Shown: positions 56,301-64,000 of the stretch, piece after piece
Numbering within the stretch: position 1 is the stretch's first letter
How the letters are laid out: each line of letters starts with the position of its first letter
Assembly: GCF_033958435.1 (NCBI RefSeq)
Contig: NC_134150.1
Location: forward strand, 38,745,501 to 38,809,500
Direction of reading: 5' to 3'
DNA: 64,000 bases
DNA from: Carettochelys insculpta
Taxonomy: Eukaryota > Chordata > Testudines > Carettochelyidae
The notes under the pieces: generated by a model
What the model was told of the DNA's origin: nothing
Seen by the model: the letters and a program-made list of their open reading frames with translations, nothing else
Databases searched by the model: none
Translations under genes and position numbers: made by a program

Positions 56301-56743
56301 AGGCCGATCCTCCAATTGTCCCCAAAGGCTGCGGGTTGTCTGTCCCTTTGCACACTCAGGCATCGTATACCTCTCCCAAACAATTTTCTGAAATGTCCCT
56401 GACAAAGGTCCTCCCCTGTAGATCAGTGACCTTGAGCCTCAAGCTCTTGCAAATGAATCTCCCCACTGCAGCCTTAATAAGCAACTCTAAGGGAACTGTT
56501 GATACCATTCAAGAAATTGGAACATTAGATGCCATTCACCTCTAATTTTGAACAATTTGCACTCCCGGATTATTATTACTAAGCTGCAGTTGGCAAAGTC
56601 CAGATGAGGTCTGATGTTTACCCATTTTTGCAGATGCCCTCTACCAGGGTTCCTGCAGCTGGGGCTGCCGAGGTGCCAGTGCTCAGCACTGGCAAGTACT
56701 GGCATGAAAATAAGCACTGCATTTTCCCATCCTACGTCTACGT
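53311..56743. other. Non-coding stretch, possible enhancer DNA at 53450-53760
   Basis: No gene found; frames up to about 150 residues have no recognisable domain. 53450-53760 is complex and non-repetitive, with CAGGTTAATTAGTAATTT and GCTATTTAATTGCTC words. The rest is AT-rich and unclassified. Confidence 0.4.
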
Positions 56744-57058
56744 CGGGGTCAGCAACCCCCAGCACGGGTGCCAAGAGTGGCATGTGAGCAAATTTGCATT
56801 GGCAAGCGAGGCAGGAGCTCAGCCCTATCCCTTGTCCCCTATGCAGCCAGGGCTATGCCGCCTGTGGATTAACAAAAGACCAGCTAATGCTGCTACCACC
56901 ACCTCAATGGTAAAACTTTGCATCAGAGCCGATTTATTAATGAAGCTGTTGCAAGTAGGACTATTTGTGACTTTAAAAAGTATCTTCCGCACTTGGATCC
57001 TCTGTAGAGGTCAAAAGGTCAAATTTTGGCACCCTGCCTCAAAGGTTGCTGACTCCTG
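56744..57058 (-). mobile_element. hAT-type MITE, second copy
   Basis: Left end CGGGGTCAGCAACC, right end GGTTGCTGACTCCTG. Reverse-complement homologue of 29079-29409 (shared AGGTCAAATTTTGGCACCC). Flanks GTCTACGT and ATCTAGGA agree at only 5 of 8 bases. Confidence 0.7.
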
Positions 57059-58959
57059 ATCTAGGAGCTAGTAGTGAAAAAAACCTTAAAGGTCCAACAG
57101 CTTTCTAAGGAAACATGCAAACTACTCGAGAAAACCAGATTTAGTGTGTGTCCTGACTATGGGTCATATTGGGAGGAATTATTTATTAGACAAGACTGTA
57201 ACTAATCTTCAGTAACATGTACGTAGAATACTCCCTTCACCCTTGGCAATTAAGGCTAAACAGCAAAAACCTATACCCAGGACTGGCTGTGAGTGGAACA
57301 TGCCTAGCAGATAAGACCTAAGTTGACAAGATTCATGAGTGACCCCAGAGCTGTCAGCTTCAATTTGCTTGGGCAGAGGAGAACAATTAATAATTCCTTA
57401 ATGAAGTTTGAAAAGTGCATATCTTGGAACTGAGAGCCACCAGGGAAGAAGGGATCACAACCCTGTTATCCAGACAGGGAAGACAACAGTTGTTTTTCTG
57501 TTTTGTTTTGTTTTGTTTTGTTTTGAAATCTGTATTTAGCTCAACTTTTCAGCCACAGCATGTGGATTCCTGAAGTAACATCTGCTGTTCCCTTCCCCTG
57601 TTCAACTTACTACAGTCAACTTTCGTGCTAAGGACAGTTTATGGAAAAAACCACCTGCTTTCCCTACTCCCCAAGCAATGATGGAATTTGCTCTGACTCT
57701 GGACCCTTCATAGTTCAGTTTAAACCAGGAGATGATTCATATGGTGGCTCTTGCACACATGCATTATGTTAGGGGCCTTGTCAGTTGCTAGGGCTCAGGC
57801 GCACAGCTCGAAGAAAGCCCATTTATACACTTCACTTGGTTTACACTATGCCAGCTTGAAATGCTAGGAGCAGGGCTTAGCAAAGCTGAGTTAAGGGAGG
57901 GGCCAATGGGGGAAGGCGTGATTGGTGTAAGCTCTGTGAGAGAGAGAGACTAATGGAAAAGAGGGTTAGTGTCTCATATGGGGCGTAGTATCATTTAATA
58001 TATGTCTTGCTAGCCAGTTTAGTACAGCTCACCAGTTACATATCTGTTGTCCACCCTTGCAGTGCCAAGGCCTGCTACAATACCTCCCGCCATCCCTCCA
58101 CATGCATTTCAGCCCTATCCTTGCTGCCTACCCCTACTTTTTTTTTTTTTTTTTTTCAAAGGCAATACAGCATCTTGGCCCTCTGACATGGATTCCTGGC
58201 TCTGTTTCTGTCATTATAAAAAATTGTCTTTCCATGATCAAGCTTCCACTCATGGCTGTTTGTCAAAAAAATGGAATGAAAGAAACAAAAGTAAAATAGA
58301 AATTGTTGGCAATGAACAGTAGATGAAACCTGGACAGTTTTCCGAACTCATATTTGAAAACTGATAGCCAGCACGCAAGGACCCCACACATTGCAAACAG
58401 TTTTCTGTAGACATCAATTCAGCTAACCACTGTTATTCCAATGGGGCTTCCCCAGCCCCCTTGTAACAGCCTTCAGATCACCTATCTCTCTCTCTCACAC
58501 GCACACACGCACAAAATTACATCAGAGGAAGGAATAGTTGTTAGCCCCGGTGCATTTTTTTTAAAAGAGGGACTGAGGCAGAGGATGACTAATCCTGTAA
58601 CCTTTCCTTTTAGTGTTTAATAGAACCTAAGTCTGTTTACAATAAAATAGAGTGATATTTTTCATCCTTCCAAATGGAACAAGGGTTATATAAACAAGGT
58701 AACCTCAGACACAGCAAACACCTGTTGAAGGAAACTGGCTTTCAAAGAAAAAAAAAATCAAGCCTGTTTGTTGACTCATGGTCAAGTTTAAGTTGAAGTA
58801 GGTGGCACAGCTTGATCAAGGAGGCACTGATGGTGGTAAAGAATTTGCAAAATGCCTATTTTTGACTGATGGCCAGGCCAAGAAACTGTCTCGTCTAGCT
58901 AACAGCACAGGAATTCTATTATATCTAGGTTCTTAGACTAATTTGCCAACAGTTGCTCT
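57059..58959. other. Non-coding stretch with simple repeats
   Basis: A (GTTTT)n run near 57500-57526, poly-T at 58139-58156 and a TC/AC-rich run near 58480-58512. No gene. Confidence 0.45.
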
Positions 58960-59290
58960 CCTACTCAAGTATTCTGGCTCCAAGAGTGGCCAGTGCCAGA
59001 TGCCTCAGAGGAAGATATCAGAAACCCTGCAGAGGACAATTATGTAATAATCATAGAAGTATTTCTTCCTGACTCCTCAGCTAGCATTTGGATTATGCCC
59101 TGAAACATGAGGGTTTCTATTCCTTCCAAACTTTTGCGGTTTGGATTTTTTTGGTAAACTAATCCCATGTTCTCATTAGCCATACACATGTACAATCCAT
59201 TTCTGAAGCTGTTTGGCTGCTGTGATATCTTGTTCCATGTACTAATTTGCTTAATAAAATTAAAAAAGATACATTTGATTAATTACTGAT
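58960..59290 (+). mobile_element. CR1/L3-type LINE fragment
   Basis: CCAGATGCCTCAGAGGAAG, CAGAAACCCTGCAGAGG, GACAATTATGTAATAATC and ATTATGCCCTGAAACATGAG are ordered blocks of an old sauropsid LINE 3' region as I recall it. No coding remains. Confidence 0.5.
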
Positions 59291-59834
59291 GTCTTGGCTT
59301 TCCAAAGTACAGGGAAACCACAGATCCCTTTATGCTTCAATAGTGGCCTTTTGCACACTTAGCAACTTTGGTAATCAGAGCTTTAAAAAAAATTAGAGAT
59401 GCTTTCTGAAGTAAACAGCAATGGAAAGAAGATCCAATATGCAAGCCAAGAGTAGGAGGTGGCTTAAGTTAAGGTTTGGTTTGCAATAGGGCAGGTTGAA
59501 AATTCTTTGTTGAAATTAACCTTGTTTGCTTTCTGGAAAAAACTCCAACTTGTCCTGGAAAACCAGAAGTCTGAAAACCCAAATTTCTGAGGCCAAAAAG
59601 AAAAGAGTTTAGCTTTTTAAAGACAAAACTTAAAACTTTCTGCAGAATATTTTGATGCAAGTTATTTCCATAGGAAAACACTCTTCTCTCCTTTCCCCCA
59701 TTCTCTCACCAGCTCTCATTGATAGCATGGTTTCTAGGTCTGGTGGGTAATGGAAAACATTTGCTGACATTTTCCATCAAATTTTTAAAAAGGTTTCCAT
59801 CAGAAAAGCACTGTCAATTTCCTGCACAGCTTTC
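59291..59834. other. Non-coding stretch, nothing recognised
   Basis: AT-rich, no gene or clear repeat. Confidence 0.4.
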
Positions 59835-59965
59835 ATGTATTTATGTATTTGTATTTCCATAATGCCTTGCAGCCCCAAGTCATGTACCAGGGACTCCATT
59901 TGTGCTAGAGGCTGTACAAATACAGAACAAAAAGGTTGCCCCTCCCAAACTGCTTACGATCTGGA
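59835..59965 (+). repeat. Unclassified amniote repeat fragment
   Basis: GCCCCAAGTCATGTACCAGG, TTTGTGCTAGAGGCTGTAC and AGAACAAAAAGGTTGCCC match the blocks at 46390-46500. Confidence 0.5.
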
Positions 59966-61243
59966 CCCAATCCGTCCTTATCCACAGAGACCCTTGGGAC
60001 AAACATCTACCTGAATTCCCTCTTTTATGCAGGCAACAGCCATCCCTGCCTTACTATTCTGTTTTTCCAAGGCCCTGTTGGATAACAGACCATGTGTTGA
60101 CAGAGGAATGAGTATCCTTCTTGCCCTATGGGAAATAACTAGAAGAGCAGCCATGCAGCTTGGAGTTCTACTACTTTTCCTGCTTAGCCCCTTCATGGTA
60201 GAGAAGTACCCTTTGCCATAATTTGTGGGCAGTCCAGGGACATTCACAGACCTGGAAGCCAGGTGGAATCTTAAGCATGTTCTCAGAGTCAGGCAGAGAA
60301 AAAAGGTTTCAGCACAGCAGGTTTTTGGCAGATCCACCACATCATCTTGGATGTTGGGAATCTTCTGGGGGTGCTGCAAATCAGCATGGTAATATATTAC
60401 ATATAGCTCTGTATGAAAACACACATGGCACCTGTCTTCAGGCTTCTGATTCTTGCCAGAGAAATTCATTTGTAATGTGGGAGTGCCAAAATTACTCAGC
60501 AATAAGACTCAGGGGGGCGGGCACTGCATTCTCCAGGGGATGAAAGACTGTTGTGTCTGGATTTCCAGGAATAATCATTAACTGGCAAAATGCTGCTTTT
60601 CCACTGACATCTCAAATTTCAAGTTCTGGTCAAAAAGTGTTTAACAAAAGCAAAACAATGCAATTAAATTTTCCAGTAACAAGAAATTATTCAAGAATAC
60701 AGAGTTCCCTGCAAGGTGGGCACTTATGCAGCCACTCAGGAGAAATTAAAATGCCACTGAAATGGTTAGCAGAGAACCCGCAGGGTGGGTTTTGTGTTCT
60801 ATTGGTGGAGCACACTTGCACATACCTCGGTGCACATAAAAATTGTTCTGCACATGGATAGAAACAAATCTGCGTATAGATGGAAAAGATTAGAGAGAAT
60901 ATTGCATGCATACCATTCTTACATGTCCTTGTACGGAAGGTCCCAGGGTTCTGATCCCAGACCAATCCTCTGAGACTGACAAATCTTGGGACCCAGTCCT
61001 TTGAATCAGCTGAGCTCCACCAGCTTCCTGAGCCGCTTTCAATGTACTCTTGAGCCAGGATCCAAGAAGAGGTTAGTGCAGCCTAAGGGCATTCTAAATT
61101 GTGCTTGGCTACAACAGGTGGCAAGAGGTAGTTTGGGCAGCTGGTAATTGGTTATGCTGCAAATCAGAGTGGTAGAAGGCAGCTCTGCTAGTATTATTCT
61201 ACTGCATGATTCCCCTATACAAGGTGAATCCTCAGCTGGACAA
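59966..61243. other. Non-coding stretch, nothing recognised
   Basis: Minus-strand frame 59978-60502 (174 codons) has no recognisable domain. No repeat identified. Confidence 0.4.
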
Positions 61244-61246
61244 TTA

Positions 61247-61743
61247 GGTATGTCTACACTACAGAGTTATTCTGGAATAGTTTATTCTAGAGTTATTATT
61301 CCAAAATAAATTATTCCAGAATAAGGCGTCCGCACTGCAGGGAATCCCCAAAATATGCACAGCTTATTCCAAAATAGCGTGTCCACAGGCAACAGAGCGT
61401 ATTTTGGATTAGAACCCGTAGAAGCACCTAAAATATAAGCACTTGCAACCAGTGTTCTATGTCCCCACTGCAGCATTATTTCAGCTACTGGACCCTATTC
61501 TGGCTATTCTGAAATAGCCTATTTTGAAATAGCCCTTATGTGCTGTCTATACATCCCCTATACTGAAATATCTATTTCGGAATAGGTGCTATTGACCTTA
61601 GATTGAGGCTTACAGAATTCAAAGTAAGCCATCCACTACTTCAATCTTATTTCGAAATAGTAGTTTTGCTGCACAGATGGTCGCCAAGTTATTTCAGAAT
61701 AGTGGCTACTATCCGGAAATAACTTCACTTTGTAGACACATCC
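61247..61743. mobile_element. MITE, 497 bp, TTA duplication
   Basis: Left terminus GGTATGTCTACACTACAG, right terminus (inverted) GGATGTGTCTACAAAGTG. TTA lies on both sides (61244-61246, 61744-61746). The interior is built of TTCCAGAATAA / TTATTCCAAAATA blocks in both orientations. No transposase. Confidence 0.8.
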
Positions 61744-61746
61744 TTA

Positions 61747-63086
61747 GGATCCAGTATCTGTCCCTCATGGGCTCCAGCCCAAGTTTGAAAATCAGCATCA
61801 CAATTAAACAGCCCAACAACCTAAGCCTAGCAAGCTCGAGTCAGCTGACATAGCAAGTGGCGAGTGTTTAATTACAGTCTAAACTTACTCTGTGGTGACT
61901 AAATAGCACAGTAACAGGCAGGTTAGATTTGATGGTATAAAAAGCAAGTGCAGGCTTTTCAGACTGAAACTCGGCTTTTCTCCCTAGTTTCCAGAAGCTT
62001 GTTTTTCCAGGCACTCTGATGTCATTTTCTGAGCTTGTATTGACTTTAAAAAAAAAAAAAAGAGTTTTGAGTATAATGATTCTTCCAACTTCATTATCCT
62101 TTATTATCCCATTTTTGATTAACTTCAAAAATCTGTTTAAGCAAAAATGGGGCAGATTCACAGTTCAGGTAAATCAGATAGCTCCACTGAAATCAATTAA
62201 CATATGCCAATTCACCCCAGCTCAGGATCTGGCCCTGTATTTTTCTGTTTCTCATGTTTCTGTTTATTGTGGACCCCTTTTACTGAGCATGAGAGAGACT
62301 CTGGTATGGTACAAGATACTTATTTATATGATGTCTAAGAAGAAAAAGACATTATCCCAGAGGATACATTGACATCACAGGAACTGTGTGAACTGGGAGC
62401 ACTTCTGATAGCGCACAAAGGAAAACTTTGTCTCTTGAGGCACGTGCAATTTGCATTCATTTTTAAAAGTTTGTTACAAAATATTTTTTCACCTGTAATT
62501 ATCAAGGCCAGTTTGCTTTGGCTAACTGTCCTGAGTTCTGTACAGCTGCTCTGACAGGTTGTGTGTTATGTCATGTTCCATATTTTAATCCAGGTTCCAA
62601 GTTTGGAAAGCCAAAGGATGGGGTGGGGTGGAGGGAACTGGCTCTAGAGAAAGATGTTCTTTTTTAGTTGTAGTTGAATTGCACTCTCATCTTTGCAACT
62701 TGTCGCTAGAGCAGATTTACGGGCTGGTTTTCATATTCCTTTGGCCTTCTTGGGAGAAGCTGTTGTTCCAAAAAATGGGAAAACCAGTTCTCTAAAGCCT
62801 TCATTCAGAAGGGTCTCAACATACAGAAACACATAGATAACATTAGTGTTAGCATAAACTTAAGTGGTCACATATTGTACCTTAACAAATTCCACATTAT
62901 GCCACAATGGCTGTTGTAGGCATTATCTGCCTACAACACCTTTTAGACACAGACATATGAAAAGTAACAGGGGTTTCGCTCTGTAAATATAATAATTTTC
63001 AAGGGTAAAACTGGTAATCTGTTCAACTTATGTGAACCACAGAAATGAGAGCTGGAAAATGTTATTAAGTCTTGTTCTTGCCAATG
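61747..63086. other. Non-coding stretch, nothing recognised
   Basis: AT-rich, poly-A near 62046. No gene or recognised repeat. Confidence 0.4.
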
Positions 63087-63089
63087 TAA

Positions 63090-63300
63090 GGGCATAGCTA
63101 CACTGGCAAGTTTTGTCACCAAACCCTCTTATTTTGGCACCAAAAACCTGAAAGTGTTCACATTGCAAGGCAAGAAAAGTAGCAAAAATCGTCCCATTTT
63201 GATGACAAAAAACTTCCACCTTCACAAGAGACCTTTTTGGTCCCCCGCCCCACTTTACTGTCAAAAGTCATGCGGTGTACTGCATGAGAGGCTTTCTTTT
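63090..63300. mobile_element. Partial MITE
   Basis: Starts GGGCATAGCTACACTGGC with TTTTGTCACCAAA and TTTTGATGACAAAAAAC blocks like those at 17881 and 34746. The right terminus is not found. Confidence 0.45.
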
Positions 63301-63439
63301 TTAACCCAAGTTTACGGAACTCCAGGATGTTTCCCACAATGCTCAGTTAGCCTTTCTGGCCAGCGCTTTGAACTCCACTGCTCTGCAGCCAAGTAAATAA
63401 TAATGCGCCCCTCCCACCTGCAAGCCTCAGAAACTTTTA

Positions 63440-63540
63440 AAATAGCAGAGGCGGTCGGAGCACCAAGCCCCTTTGAAATGCCAGGCCCCTGAGCAACTGC
63501 CCCCTTTGCCTCCTCCCCCTCATTGGCATACCCGTGCACA
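63440..63540. repeat. Unclassified repeat, related to 52530-52812
   Basis: CCCCTTTGAAATGCCAGGCC, then GCAACTGCCCCCTTTGCC match the earlier copy in the same orientation. Confidence 0.45.
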
Positions 63541-63591
63541 GTTGTTCTTCTCCCTCATTCTCCCTCCTTTAAAACTCACCATGTTCAGATT

Positions 63592-63972
63592 AACAAGCAG
63601 TCCTGTAGTACTTTAAAGATGAGCAATTTTATTTATTAGGTTCTGAGCTAAACTGTAACAGAGAGGAAGCCGTGCTAGTGTAGACACTATCAAAATAAAA
63701 AGCAGTCAAGTAGCACTTTAAAGACTAGCAAAATAGTTTATTAGGTGAGCTTTCGTGGGACAGACCCACTTCTTCAGACCATAGCTATGGCCAGGCTATG
63801 GTCTGAAGAAGTGGGTCTGTCCCACGAAAGCTCACCTAATAAACTATTTTGCTTGTCTTTAAAGTGCTACTTGACTGCTTGTTGTTTTGAGCTAAAGTGG
63901 TTAGGCTCTAAGGTACTACCTGACTACTTGTTTTTTGTGAAACTACAGACTAACACGGTTACCCCTCTGAGA
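63592..63972 (-). mobile_element. Foldback dimer with 12-bp duplication, hosting another
   Basis: The sense arm without head (AACAAGCAGTCCTGTAG to TCTGAGCTAAA) and the antisense arm with head (ending ACTAACACGGTTACCCC). CATGTTCAGATT occurs exactly on both sides (63580-63591, 63973-63984). A second foldback is inserted between the arms. Confidence 0.85.
63653..63887 (+). mobile_element. Nested foldback dimer with 9-bp duplication
   Basis: The sense arm with head (GAGAGGAAGCCGTGCTAG) runs to 63785; the antisense arm without head covers 63795-63887. The arms pair over about 87 bases with few mismatches around the loop TATGGCCAG. TGAGCTAAA lies on both sides (63644-63652, 63888-63896). Confidence 0.85.
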
Positions 63973-64000
63973 CATGTTCAGATTGTCTGGAAAGATCTGT

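Noticed and set aside
59978..60502. 174-codon minus-strand frame
   Set aside because: No recognisable domain or codon pattern, and no splice context; plausible by chance in a window this size.

Overview
This window is vertebrate nuclear DNA, most likely from a cryptodiran turtle. Two old insertions (27137-27300 and 27893-28110) join a tRNA-like head to a CR1-type 3' tail. That layout matches the tortoise tRNA-derived SINE (Cry family) as I recall it. Many CR1 fragments, MIR-like CORE-SINEs and small MITEs fit the same assignment. It rests on pattern recognition, not a database search.

The only protein-coding gene I can support is FOXF1, on the minus strand. Coding exon 1 is 8534-9581, the intron 5658-8533 and coding exon 2 5497-5657. 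The 3' UTR probably runs down to about 3850. The predicted protein has 402 residues, with a complete forkhead domain and the conserved FOXF1 C-terminus. A large CpG-rich island covers exon 1 and the upstream flank. About 0.8 kb upstream of the start codon is a perfect inverted repeat carrying two divergent TATAAAC/forkhead-type sites. A consensus splice donor on the plus strand follows at 10765/10766. Both suit a divergent non-coding RNA such as FENDRR, which lies in this position and orientation in mammals. An exact GLI-type site lies 3.6 kb upstream. FOXF1 is a known Hedgehog target.

Region by region: 1-3850 is the downstream flank, with a MITE, a long AC repeat and a separate GC-rich island. 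3850-9581 is FOXF1. 9582-14000 is the GC-rich upstream flank. 14000-26500 is mostly single-copy non-coding DNA with MITEs and a large AT-rich foldback. From 26500 to 64000 the sequence is a gene desert layered with repeats, separated by AT-rich unique stretches, some of which look like developmental enhancers. I see no other gene, tRNA or rRNA.

The most unusual content is a family of foldback repeats. Each unit is two copies of a SINE-like sequence joined tail to tail, with a head carrying a pol III A-box-like motif on only one arm. Several copies are flanked by direct repeats of 9 to 13 bases, so the foldback itself appears to have inserted as one unit by retroposition. One copy is a perfect 178-bp palindrome. 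Another foldback is nested inside a foldback of the same family.
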